Source: Bacillota bacterium
GTDB taxonomy: Bacteria; Bacillota; Clostridia; Lachnospirales; Lachnospiraceae
Reading direction: 5' to 3'
Assembly (NCBI GenBank): GCA_023408815.1
Contig: JAEYJO010000045.1
Coordinates: 1-64,000, forward strand
DNA: 64,000 bases
Below the pieces are notes generated by a model, which was not told the origin of the DNA, ran no database searches, and saw only the letters and a list, made by a program, of their open reading frames with translations. Numbering within the stretch: the first letter of the stretch is position 1; each line of letters starts with the position of its first letter. This document shows, piece after piece, positions 16,505 to 25,478 of the stretch. The translations under genes and the position numbers were made by a program.

Positions 16505-18697
16505 ATGGAAATAGGAAGCATTTATGAAATCGACCCGAAAAATGTGCCTGCAGGCGGCTTAGGCGGTGCGGCAGAGCCATTTTTGAAGGAAGTGGAGAAA
16601 TACAATAAAAAATACTGTGCATATACTCAGTCCGGCAGGCAGGCAATTGCATGGGCGCTTCGAAGCCTTGAGGAAAACGAGCCTGCAATCCGGAAGGAAT
16701 GCCTGATTCCTGCCTACATGTGCGATACGGTATTTTTCCCCTTTGAGCAGGAAGGATGGAAACTGCATTTTTATCATATTGGAAAGAATCTGGAGGCAGC
16801 TCGGGAAGAGCTTCGTAAACAGATAGAACATATAAGACCGGGTCTGCTTTTTATCCATCCTTATTACGGAATGGATACATGGAAGCCGATGCGGTCTTTG
16901 CTTAAGCAGTGGCGGAGTCAGGGACTTCATATTATGGAGGATGTGACGCAGTCCTATTATTTGGAGGAGGCGGGAGGGGAGGCCGATTACGTGATAGGCA
17001 GCCTTAGGAAATGGTATCCGGTACCGGACGGAGGCTTCGTAGCTTCCGATATTCCCCTTTCTTCCGGAGAGCTTCAAGGCGGAGGAGAATTTACGGGCAG
17101 CAGGCTTGAGCTTTTGACTGAGAAATGGAACTACCTTTATGGAGGAATGGCTGAGGGCGAAAAGCGGGCCTTGAAGAAAACCTATCTGAAGAAAAATGCT
17201 GAGATGGAAGAATGGCTGGATAAGCATTCGGATGTAAATTCTTTATCGCAAATTTCGAGAGAGATACTAGACAGGGAAGACGAAGAAAGGTGCAAGCGGG
17301 TGAGAAACGAGAATTATAAGCAGCTGCACCAAGCGTTCTTTGATGTGAAAAGCGTAAGACCCGTTTTCGAATCCATGGAGGAGAAGGCGGTTCCTTTATA
17401 TTTTCCGGTTTATGCAAAGGAGCGGGAGGAGTTTCAGGAATATCTGCAAAAAAGGGATGTGTATGCGCCGGTGCTCTGGCCCGTAGGAAAGGAAAATAAA
17501 GAACATCTTTCTGACGAGGAAAGGTATATTTTCGAGCACCTTCTTGCATTGCCTATAGACCAACGGTATGGATATGATGCGATGGAGCAAATAAGAACCG
17601 CGATTTTCGATTACGAGTTTAAAAAGGAGATGAACGGTATATCCGCGGGCGGCGGATATACGATAGGAATAAGGGCCGATGCCAACGAAGAAATTGCTAC
17701 AGGGCATATCATGCGCTGTATTACGATCGCAAAGCAGCTTATAAGAAGGGGAGAAAGCGTATGCTTTTTTGTAGCCGATGAATTTGCTGCCCCGATGTTG
17801 AAACAGGCGGGCATGGAATATGTGTGCCTGCAAACGAAATGGAAGGAACCGGAGAGCGAGGTGCAGAAGCTTTCTGCCGAACTGAAAAAAGCAGGCTGCA
17901 AAAAGTTGCTGGTGGATTCCTATCAGGTGACAAACGGAAAATATGCAATGGCATATTTCGAAGCACTGAAGGAAATATGTAATATCATTTATATAGACGA
18001 TATGTTTGAAGCTGTTTACCCGGTGCGCATGGTCATTAATTACAATGCCTATCACCATCTCTTTCCCTATGAGGAGGCCTACGGACAGGATACGAAGCTG
18101 CTCCTTGGTACGGCGTATGTGCCGCTCCGCGAGGAATTTTCCGAAGAAGAGGGAGCGCTTCGTCACAAGGAGAGACATATTCTGCTCAGCAGCGGAGGCG
18201 GAGACGTTTATAGCGCACTTTTAGGTATCCTTGTGGAGGCGATAGAAAGAGAGGCGCTTTCGAATGTGGTGTTCGATACGGTAGTAGGGAGGTTCCATAA
18301 GAAGAAAGAGGAACTAAAAAAGCTTGCGGATAGTCATGAACGAATAGTGCTGCACCGCAATGTAGAAAACATGGCAAGGCTCATGGGCGGCTGCGAGGTT
18401 GCAGTATCGGCTGCAGGCACCGTACTTTTTGAACTCTGTGCCATGCAGGTGCCCACAGTATTTTTTGTCTGCGCGGACAATCAGAAATATGACAGCGATT
18501 TCTTCGAAAAAGAGGAGAGAATGCTTTTCTCCGGAGATATAAGAACGGATCGGGCAGACTGTATAAAAAGGATATGTGACGGGCTGGAAAGGCTTCTTCA
18601 GGATAAGGAGCTGCAAAGCGAAATGAAAAAAAAGCTGCACGGGGTGACGGACGGAAACGGAGCGGCCCGGATTGCGGAGGAAATCATAAAGCTATAG
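16505..18697 (+). CDS. pseG: fusion of a DegT-like PLP enzyme and PseG (UDP-sugar hydrolase)
   Basis: A 730-residue two-domain protein. Residues 1 to about 375 are a PLP-enzyme-like domain: SGRQAIAWALRSL (phosphate-binding), HIMEDVTQSYY (PLP Asp), and GSLRKWYPVPDGGFV with a candidate Schiff-base Lys 169. From about 385 the protein is PseG-like: YTIGIRADANEE, ATGHIMRCITIAKQL with the conserved GH, DSYQVT, SSGGGDVYSALL, and AVSAAGTVLFELCAMQVPT (GT-B-like hydrolase). PseG removes UDP from the 2,4-diacetamido-trideoxy-altrose intermediate. The substrate of the PLP half is unknown; it is not a second PseC by overall sequence. GGGAAAGG precedes the ATG. Single-frame fusion, no break seen. Confidence 0.88.
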   Translation: MEIGSIYEIDPKNVPAGGLGGAAEPFLKEVEKYNKKYCAYTQSGRQAIAWALRSLEENEPAIRKECLIPAYMCDTVFFPFEQEGWKLHFYHIGKNLEAAREELRKQIEHIRPGLLFIHPYYGMDTWKPMRSLLKQWRSQGLHIMEDVTQSYYLEEAGGEADYVIGSLRKWYPVPDGGFVASDIPLSSGELQGGGEFTGSRLELLTEKWNYLYGGMAEGEKRALKKTYLKKNAEMEEWLDKHSDVNSLSQISREILDREDEERCKRVRNENYKQLHQAFFDVKSVRPVFESMEEKAVPLYFPVYAKEREEFQEYLQKRDVYAPVLWPVGKENKEHLSDEERYIFEHLLALPIDQRYGYDAMEQIRTAIFDYEFKKEMNGISAGGGYTIGIRADANEEIATGHIMRCITIAKQLIRRGESVCFFVADEFAAPMLKQAGMEYVCLQTKWKEPESEVQKLSAELKKAGCKKLLVDSYQVTNGKYAMAYFEALKEICNIIYIDDMFEAVYPVRMVINYNAYHHLFPYEEAYGQDTKLLLGTAYVPLREEFSEEEGALRHKERHILLSSGGGDVYSALLGILVEAIEREALSNVVFDTVVGRFHKKKEELKKLADSHERIVLHRNVENMARLMGGCEVAVSAAGTVLFELCAMQVPTVFFVCADNQKYDSDFFEKEERMLFSGDIRTDRADCIKRICDGLERLLQDKELQSEMKKKLHGVTDGNGAARIAEEIIKL

Positions 18698-18701
18698 AAT
18701 G

Positions 18702-18728
18702 GTTACTGTTAACACATTGAGCAGTAAC
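18702..18728 (+). repeat. short copy E of the intergenic palindromic repeat
   Basis: GTTACTG and CAGTAAC enclose 13 bases, sharing the ends of the family seen at 1196, 6555, 26433 and 53276. It lies between the PLP-PseG gene and pseF, 22 bases before the pseF start. Too short to be called on its own; the call relies on the family resemblance and the same intergenic position. Confidence 0.45.
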
Positions 18729-18750
18729 AAAGGAATGCGGAGGTAACGAT

Positions 18751-19461
18751 ATGCGGCTAAGCGCGATAGCGATTATTACGGCAAGAGGCGGAAGTAAGAG
18801 GATTCCGGGAAAAAATAAAAAAGAGTTTCTGGGTAGACCCATTATCTGCTATTCCATCGAAGCGGCGTTGACCTGCGGGCTGTTCGATGAAGTGATGGTT
18901 TCTACCGACGATGAAGAAATTGCACATATCGCGGAAGGTGCAGGAGCGAGTGTGCCCTTTATGAGAAGCGGCGCAGCCTCCGACGACTACGCGACTACGG
19001 ATGATGTGCTTTTGGAGGTACTGGAGGAATACGAAAAAAGAGGAAAGACCTTTGAATATATGGCGTGCATTTATCCCACAGCCCCATTTGTTACATCTGA
19101 GAAACTGAAAAGTGCGTATCAAATCTTAAAAAGAGATAATGCCTCGGGTGTTATGCCGGTGGTGAGCTTTTCTTTTCCTCCGCAGCGGGGGATGGCGATA
19201 AGGGATGGCAGACTGGAATACAGTTATCCGGAAAACGCTCAGAAGCGCTCTCAGGATTTGGAGACGATGTATCATGACTGCGGACAGTTTTATTTTTACA
19301 ATACGGAAAGATACCGTGCCTGCAAAGGGGATTTGAAGGAAGGATATGTTCCGATTGTGGTTCCCGAGACGCAAGTGCAGGATATTGATAACTTTTCGGA
19401 TTGGAAGCTGGCGGAAATCAAGTACCGTATGATGGAGGATGAGAATGGTAAAGAAAATTAA
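18751..19461 (+). CDS. pseF: PseF: pseudaminic acid cytidylyltransferase
   Basis: Activates pseudaminic acid with CTP to CMP-Pse, the transferase donor. The 236-residue protein carries the CMP-nonulosonate synthetase start AIITARGGSKRIPGKNKK (residues 6-23), VSTDDEEIA, IYPTAPFVT, and DCGQFYFY, which marks PseF among the CMP-NeuA family. GGAGG lies 7 bases before the ATG. The stop overlaps the start of pseI, so the two are probably translationally coupled. Confidence 0.94.
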   Translation: MRLSAIAIITARGGSKRIPGKNKKEFLGRPIICYSIEAALTCGLFDEVMVSTDDEEIAHIAEGAGASVPFMRSGAASDDYATTDDVLLEVLEEYEKRGKTFEYMACIYPTAPFVTSEKLKSAYQILKRDNASGVMPVVSFSFPPQRGMAIRDGRLEYSYPENAQKRSQDLETMYHDCGQFYFYNTERYRACKGDLKEGYVPIVVPETQVQDIDNFSDWKLAEIKYRMMEDENGKEN

Positions 19462-20497
19462 GATAGGCAGCCGTTATGTGGGCGAGGGAGAAAAGACCTT
19501 TGTGGTGGCGGAGGTTTCCGCTAACCATTTACAGGACTATGACAGAGCTGCGGCAATCATCAAGGCGGCAAAGGAGGCAGGAGCAGATGCGGTAAAGCTG
19601 CAAACCTACATGCCGGATACGATCACCTTAAACTGCGATAATGATTATTTTCAAATAACGCAGGGGACGATCTGGGACGGGACGACTCTGCACAAGCTTT
19701 ATGAAACGGCATATACGCCGTGGGAATGGCAGCCTAAGCTGATGAAGCTGGCAAACGAACTTGGAATGGAATGCTTCTCTTCTCCCTTTGATGAGACGGC
19801 TGTGGATTTTATGGAAGAAATGGACATGCCTGCGTACAAGGTGGCTTCTTTTGAAATTAATGACATACCCCTGATACGTCAGATTGCCGGAAAAGGGAAA
19901 CCGGTCATCTTCGCCACGGGAATCGCTTATCTGGAGGATATCGAGAGGGCAGTAAAAGTGTGCAGGGAGGAAGGCAACGACCAGATCATTCTGCTGAAGT
20001 GTACCTCCACCTATCCATCTCCTTATGAGGATATGAACTTAAAGGTAATCCCCAATATGGCGGAAGTGTTTTCCTGCATAACCGGTCTTTCTGACCATAG
20101 TATGGGAACAGCCGTAGCCGTCGGGAGCGTGGCGCTGGGGGCGAAGATGGTGGAAAAACACCTTACCCTGTCCCGGGCAGACGGAGGACCGGACGCAGCG
20201 TTTTCTATGGAACCTGCTGAGTTCAAACAAATGGTTACGGATATCCGCATTGTGGAAAAAGCTCTCGGCAAGGTAACCTATGAATTGACCGAGAAGCAGA
20301 AAAAGAGCAGAGAAGACGGAAGAAGCCTGTTCGTAGTAAAGGATATGAAGGCAGGAGAGGAATTTTCCAGGGAAAATGTCCGTTCCATCCGTCCGGCTTT
20401 TGGTATGCACACAATGTATTATGATGAAATTCTGGGAAAACGGGCAAAGGAGGCTCTTGTAAAGGGAACCCCTCTGGACTGGAAATATATAGAGTGA
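19445..20497 (+). CDS. pseI: PseI: pseudaminic acid synthase
   Basis: Condenses 2,4-diacetamido-2,4,6-trideoxy-L-altrose with phosphoenolpyruvate. The 350-residue protein has the NeuB fold: VVAEVSANHLQDYDRA near residue 20, ADAVKLQTY, SSPFDETAVDFM, KVASFEINDIPLI, TGIAYLEDIERAV, CTSTYPSPYEDMNL and GLSDHSMGTAVAVGSVALGAKMVEKH in separate conserved blocks, followed by a C-terminal SAF domain (about 285-350) with SLFVVKDMKAGE. The ATG at 19445, six bases after GGAGG, fits better than the ATG at 19439, which directly abuts GGAGG. Confidence 0.95.
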   Translation: MVKKIKIGSRYVGEGEKTFVVAEVSANHLQDYDRAAAIIKAAKEAGADAVKLQTYMPDTITLNCDNDYFQITQGTIWDGTTLHKLYETAYTPWEWQPKLMKLANELGMECFSSPFDETAVDFMEEMDMPAYKVASFEINDIPLIRQIAGKGKPVIFATGIAYLEDIERAVKVCREEGNDQIILLKCTSTYPSPYEDMNLKVIPNMAEVFSCITGLSDHSMGTAVAVGSVALGAKMVEKHLTLSRADGGPDAAFSMEPAEFKQMVTDIRIVEKALGKVTYELTEKQKKSREDGRSLFVVKDMKAGEEFSRENVRSIRPAFGMHTMYYDEILGKRAKEALVKGTPLDWKYIE

Positions 20498-20541
20498 CAA
20501 AGATTATAGTTTGGCAAACAACATTGCGAGGGGGTATGCGC

Positions 20542-21798
20542 ATGCAAAAAAAAATGATGATTCTCGGAGCCAGTGCCTTACAGATTCCGGCAATCAAAAA
20601 AGCGAAGGAGCTGGGCTTTCAAATTATTCTTGTGGATTACGATGAGAATGCTCCGGGCTTTCCTCTTGCCGATGTGAAGCTGGTGATCAGTACGTTGGAT
20701 CAGGAGGAGGTTTACAGGCAGGCGCTTATTTATCAGCCGGATGTGGTGATTACCTCCACCAGTGACGGGCCGGTGCGCACCGCAGCTTATGTGAATGAGA
20801 AGCTTGGGAAAAATCCGGACCTTTCCTACGAAGACTCCTTGTGCGCTACGATAAAAAGTTATATGCGCGACAGACTGAAGGAAAACGGTGTGCCGATTCC
20901 TGCATATTATGCGGTACATGATTTTGAGGAATTGAAAAAGGCGGTAGGCGAGCTTAAGGGTTATTGTATCGTGAAACCTGCGGATAACGCAGGAAGCCGT
21001 GGAGTCGTGCTCGTGGATTTTAGAAATAACAGAAGGCAGGCAACAGGTGAGAAGAAGGAAGTCGTAAATCTTGTAGAAATCGATGATGAAAGATTAAGGG
21101 AAATTTACGAATACAGCAAGAGCAATTCCAGAAATGGTATTGTTATGGCAGAGGAGTTTATGACGGGGGCGGAAGTGAGCGTGGAGTCCATGACCGTAAA
21201 CGGAGAAACGACTATTGTTACGATTACGGATAAATTCATTACTCCGCCGCCGTACTTCGTGGAGCTGGGACACTCCCAGCCAAGCGAATTGCCTGAGGAC
21301 ATAAAGACAGCGATCAGAAAGGTGACCCTTCAGGCTGTGAAGGCGATACGGCTGCAAAACGGTCCCTCACATACGGAAATAAAGGTAACCGAAAGCGGGC
21401 CGAAAATCGTGGAAATCGCGGCAAGGCTGGGAGGAGATTTCATTACATCAAGGCTTGTGCCTTTGTCCACCGGAGTGGATATGGTGGGCAGTTCCGTACT
21501 TTTGGCAGCTGGAGAAAAAACAGATTTGACCGCCAGATGGGAAAGGGGCTCTGCAATCCGCTTTATTTCGGGGATTCCGGGAATAATTAAGAGGATAGTG
21601 GTGGAGAAGGATATCCACGCACTGGAGGGTTTAGAGGAATTCGTACTGTATAAAAAGGCCGGAGATGTAATAAACGGCACGAAATCAAGCAACGATAGGC
21701 TGGGGCACGTAATTGCCGGCGGAAAGACCGCAAGGGAAGCGACAGACACAGCCATAAAAGCGCTTAAATTTATTCATATCGAAATGGAAGAGGAATAA
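20542..21798 (+). CDS. ATP-grasp carboxylate-amine ligase of the pse cassette
   Basis: A 418-residue ATP-grasp enzyme. After a Rossmann-like start (MMILGASALQIPAI) come the ATP-grasp elements GYCIVKPADNAGSRGV, VMAEEFMTGAEVS and the metal-binding HTEIKVTESGPKIVEIAARLGGDF, as in PurK, CarB and L-amino-acid ligases. Such enzymes make an amide or peptide bond through an acyl phosphate. Between PseI and the presumed pseudaminic-acid transferase, and with no adjacent PseH acetyltransferase, it may acylate an amino group of the sugar; this is inference. The ATG at 20542 has GAGGGGG 7 bases upstream. Codons 2-4 form a run of nine A. Confidence 0.82.
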   Translation: MQKKMMILGASALQIPAIKKAKELGFQIILVDYDENAPGFPLADVKLVISTLDQEEVYRQALIYQPDVVITSTSDGPVRTAAYVNEKLGKNPDLSYEDSLCATIKSYMRDRLKENGVPIPAYYAVHDFEELKKAVGELKGYCIVKPADNAGSRGVVLVDFRNNRRQATGEKKEVVNLVEIDDERLREIYEYSKSNSRNGIVMAEEFMTGAEVSVESMTVNGETTIVTITDKFITPPPYFVELGHSQPSELPEDIKTAIRKVTLQAVKAIRLQNGPSHTEIKVTESGPKIVEIAARLGGDFITSRLVPLSTGVDMVGSSVLLAAGEKTDLTARWERGSAIRFISGIPGIIKRIVVEKDIHALEGLEEFVLYKKAGDVINGTKSSNDRLGHVIAGGKTAREATDTAIKALKFIHIEMEEE

Positions 21799-21803
21799 GG
21801 GAC

Positions 21804-22880
21804 ATGAAAGAAAGAATCTATGTCTGTCATACTTATTATCATGTATATGTTGCATGTCTGAAGGAATTGAACCTCCCGGTGGAAAGAAGAGGGCATGCAC
21901 AGCTGGTACTTAGCACGATGTCCAACGACTTCGGAGATTTGAAGAGCAGAGCGGAAGTTTCCGGGCTTTTTGAAGCCGTATACATGTTTGAGGAAAAAGA
22001 GGATATACAATTTCCGGAGCTTATGAAGTATCATTCGGATAAGGGAAATCTTCTTCTCAATATGATATATAGGATAAAATATACAAAACTTTTGGGAAAA
22101 TTGCAGCAATCTTATGTTCCGGTGGATTTTAAAGAATATAAGGACGTTTATGTATTCTGCGATTCCGATCCGATTGGCTATTATTTAAGCTATAAAAAAA
22201 TTAAATATCATGCGCTGGAGGACGGGCTGGATTGTATCAGTACTTATGATACGGCCCGCTATGACAACCGCGGACATTTTAAGCTCAAGGCATTTTTGGC
22301 GTCACTTAATCTCATCTTTATACAAAACGGCTGGGCGAAATATTGCATCGATATGGAAGTGAACAATATTTCAATACTTCCCTATCCTTGCCCCAAGTAC
22401 ATCCAAAAACCCAGAGCGGAGTTGGTAGAGGCTTTAGACGAAGAGGCGAAGAATATTTTGATTCATTTATTCATTGCCGACATGGATGATATTGACAGGA
22501 AGCTTCGTGAGGGCGGTGAGAATAAGGTACTCGTGTTAACGGAGCCGTTATGCAGTCTGGAGGTTAGAGAAAGACTTTTTCGTGATGTGATAGAGCAGTA
22601 TGGCAATATCTGCGGTGAGGATACGGTCATTATGATAAAGCCTCATCCGAGAGATGTGCTTAATTATCATAGGCTGTTTTCTGAGTATATTGTCTTAGAC
22701 GGCAGATTTCCCATGGAAGTGCTTAATTTCATTCCGGAGCTTAGGTTTAGGCGGGTAGTATCGGTATTTACGGTACCCTCTGCAATCCGCTTCGCAGAGG
22801 AAATCGTGTACCTGGGCGAGGATTTCATGGACAATTATGAGCCGCCTGAGCAGCACAGGCAGAACGAGATGATTGGTTAA
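21804..22880 (+). CDS. GT52/polysialyltransferase-like protein, probable pseudaminic acid transferase
   Basis: A 358-residue soluble protein with the two short motifs shared by bacterial sialyltransferases of the GT38/GT52/GT80 types: Leu-Glu-Asp-Gly at 138-141 (general base motif D/E-D/E-G) and Lys-Pro-His-Pro at 279-282 (CMP-binding HP motif). An early VCHTYYHVYVACL and late VFTVPSAIRFAEE (Ser/Thr-rich VSS-like element) agree. Being the last gene of a CMP-pseudaminic-acid operon, it is the best candidate to transfer Pse. Global identity to a known family is low by eye, so the family label is tentative. ATG is 5 bases after the ATP-grasp stop. Confidence 0.72.
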   Translation: MKERIYVCHTYYHVYVACLKELNLPVERRGHAQLVLSTMSNDFGDLKSRAEVSGLFEAVYMFEEKEDIQFPELMKYHSDKGNLLLNMIYRIKYTKLLGKLQQSYVPVDFKEYKDVYVFCDSDPIGYYLSYKKIKYHALEDGLDCISTYDTARYDNRGHFKLKAFLASLNLIFIQNGWAKYCIDMEVNNISILPYPCPKYIQKPRAELVEALDEEAKNILIHLFIADMDDIDRKLREGGENKVLVLTEPLCSLEVRERLFRDVIEQYGNICGEDTVIMIKPHPRDVLNYHRLFSEYIVLDGRFPMEVLNFIPELRFRRVVSVFTVPSAIRFAEEIVYLGEDFMDNYEPPEQHRQNEMIG

Positions 22881-22921
22881 CGAAAATACATTTTAAAACG
22901 AATATATATTGGAGAAAGCAA

Positions 22922-24442
22922 ATGAAGAGAGTAAGGAAAATAATTACAAAAGTAGGACAATGGGTAGATGATGATAAAATTATGAAAGGATTTGCGATTC
23001 TTTTTGGAATTACCATGATTCCTATGCTAATAGTTGGAAAATATTCACATGCGTCAGCGGATGATTTTGGCTGGAATGCAGGAATGCGCAGGCAGGTTTG
23101 GAATGAGACGCATTCACTTTTTCAATTGATAAACACTGCTATTCAAAATACGAGAGATATGTACGTGGGATGGCAAGGAACTTTTACCACAACCTTTGTA
23201 CAAGCATTTCAGCCGGAAATTTTTCATATTCGTTCCTACTTTATTGTACCCTATATCATGCTCCCTCTTTTTTGAGGAGGAACTGCCTTTCTTTTATATT
23301 GTATATTAGTAAAATTATTAAAAATTGGCAAGTCAATTTTCGGCATAGTTACTTTTTTATATTTGTTAATTGCAATTCAGTATATACCATCTACTGGAGA
23401 AGCCTTTTATTGGTTTAACGGAGCGGTTGCTTATACACTGCCCTATGCGGTAATGCTACTTTCTTTATATTTCTCTTTTGAATTCATCGCGGAAGGACGA
23501 AAGAGAAAGCTGTTACTTGCTATATTTACTGCTTTTTTTGTGGGAGGAGGCAATTATCTGACAATCGTGCTATTCCCTCTTTTACTTATGCTTCTGTTAT
23601 TTTTATTTGCGCCGAGGAAGAAGCGTGCAATCTATTTACTTATACCTCTTGTGGTATTTGGAATAACAGCAATTATTAATATGAAGGCCCCAGGAACCAG
23701 CGTTCGCGGCGGAAGTGGATTTGGCTTCGATATACATAGGGCATTTACGGCAATTTGTAAATCCATATATAATGGATTGAAAATTGTTCGATCCGATTTC
23801 TTGGGAAATCCGGTGATAATAATATTAACAATATTTATTGCATTATTTATTATTGCAGGAATGGCAGGAAAGAGATATGAATTCGAGTTTAAATATCCGT
23901 TACTTTTTGTAATAATGACATTTGGGAGTTATCTAGCTATGTTTGCACCGACTTATTATGCGGGAGTAGGAGCTCCATTTGGAAGGATGTCCAATTTAAT
24001 ATTCTTCTATTTTATGCTAAGTCTGATTGTGGATATTGTTTATTTAATGGGTTGGCTGCTAAGGGTAATGAGAAAAAGGGGGGAAGAAAGAAAAGAAGAG
24101 GAGTATTGTAAAGGATACTTAAATATATGGAATACTTATAAAATATATCTGCTTCTTTTTTCTGCTGTGTTAATAGGATTCAATAATCATTGGTATGAAA
24201 CGACTGCGATGGTACGCACGGTAGAATATCTGGCAAGTGGGGAGGCGGCACAGTTTGGCAAGGAAATGGATGAACGGTACAAAATATTGATGGATGAGAA
24301 CATTAAGGATGCTTATATAGAACCGCTTACTGTTTCAGCAGGAACTCTATTTTTGTATGATATAGGTGAGGATGCCGACAAATGGCCAAATACCGCAGTA
24401 GCGGAATTCTTCCAAAAAGATTCAGTGCAGATAAAAAGATAA
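22922..24442 (+). pseudogene. DUF6056-like membrane protein interrupted by an in-frame TGA
   Basis: One continuous frame of about 506 codons is broken only by TGA at 23273-23275. Upstream (117 residues) holds SADDFGWNAGMRRQVW and MYVGWQGTFTTTFVQ; downstream the same frame continues GGTAFLLYC and AFYWFNGAVAYTLPYAV and then several membrane helices to the stop at 24442. The order and motifs match DUF6056-type, GT-C-like proteins of Firmicute glycan loci. No shift of frame occurs, so a single substitution (for example in a Trp, Arg or Gly codon) would explain the break. Read-through or a sequencing error are alternatives. AT-richer than most of the window. A GtrB follows 25 bases later. Confidence 0.78.
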
Positions 24443-24467
24443 AAAATAAAGGAGTAAAATTATAATA

Positions 24468-25478
24468 ATGAATAAAGAAGAGGGAAGGGGAAAAACTTTA
24501 TATTTGGTCGTTCCGTGTTATAACGAGGAGGAAGGACTGCAGCATGCAGCGGCTGTGATGCACGACAAATTGAGCAGGCTTGTGAAAGAAGACAAAATAT
24601 CGCCTAAAAGTAAGATTATGTTTGTTAACGACGGAAGCAAGGACGACACTTGGAAGATTATCGTTAATTTGTGCAAAGAAGACTGCGTTTTTTCCGGGCT
24701 CTGCCTTTCGCGCAATTACGGACACCAAAGTGCGATTTTATCTGGGATGCTGACGGCAGGAAAGCATGCGGATATGGTAGTGACGATAGATGCTGACTTA
24801 CAGCAGGATATTGAAGCGATTGATGGATTTATTGAAGCATATCAAAAGGGTAGCGAAGTTGTATATGGAGTAAGGAATGATAGGAATAGCGATGGATTCT
24901 TTAAAAAAATGACCGCAACATGTTTCTATAAAATGATGAATCTTTTAGGAAGTAACGTGATGGAAAATCATGCGGATTACCGACTGCTTTCGAAGACGGC
25001 AATAACTGCATTGGAAGAATATAAAGAGGTCAATCTATTTTTGCGTGGGCTTATTCCGACCATGGGATTTCCATCTGATGTTGTTTATTTTGATGTAAAG
25101 GAAAGAGAAGCAGGAAAATCTAAGTATACTTTTAAAAAGATGGTAATATTAGCAGCAGACGGAATTACTTCCATGAGTACGAGACCAATTCAGCTCATTA
25201 CGCTACTCGGTTTTGCCGTCAGTGTATTCAGTGTTATTATGATTATTATAAGTCTTGTGGATTGGCTATCGGGTCACAATATTCCCGGATATACGACTTC
25301 AATGGTCGTTACCTTGATGATGGGAGGGCTGACGATATTTTCTCTTGGTATTGTAGGAGAATATGTGGGGAAAATATACTTGGAGACGAAATCGCGGCCT
25401 AGATATATTATACAGTCTATAATCTGGATAGATGCCCAGACTGGTGAGGAAGGACAGGAATCAGAAGATGGAGAGTAA
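24468..25478 (+). CDS. GtrB/DPM1-like polyprenyl-phosphate glycosyltransferase
   Basis: 336 residues: LYLVVPCYNEEEGL at the N-terminus, VNDGSKDDT, LSRNYGHQSAI and IDADLQQDIE near residue 107, all DPM1/GtrB marks. Two membrane helices lie near 243-265 and 280-305. It should load a sugar on undecaprenyl phosphate for an outside transferase; the obvious partner is the broken DUF6056-like gene just upstream. GGAG precedes the ATG. AT-rich like its upstream neighbour. Its last 11 bases overlap the deacetylase start. Confidence 0.9.
   Translation: MNKEEGRGKTLYLVVPCYNEEEGLQHAAAVMHDKLSRLVKEDKISPKSKIMFVNDGSKDDTWKIIVNLCKEDCVFSGLCLSRNYGHQSAILSGMLTAGKHADMVVTIDADLQQDIEAIDGFIEAYQKGSEVVYGVRNDRNSDGFFKKMTATCFYKMMNLLGSNVMENHADYRLLSKTAITALEEYKEVNLFLRGLIPTMGFPSDVVYFDVKEREAGKSKYTFKKMVILAADGITSMSTRPIQLITLLGFAVSVFSVIMIIISLVDWLSGHNIPGYTTSMVVTLMMGGLTIFSLGIVGEYVGKIYLETKSRPRYIIQSIIWIDAQTGEEGQESEDGE

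Noticed and set aside
23170..23418. An 82-residue frame bridging the TGA of the broken membrane gene, suggesting a frameshift
   Set aside because: The original frame continues in register after the TGA with sensible membrane sequence, so a frameshift is not required.
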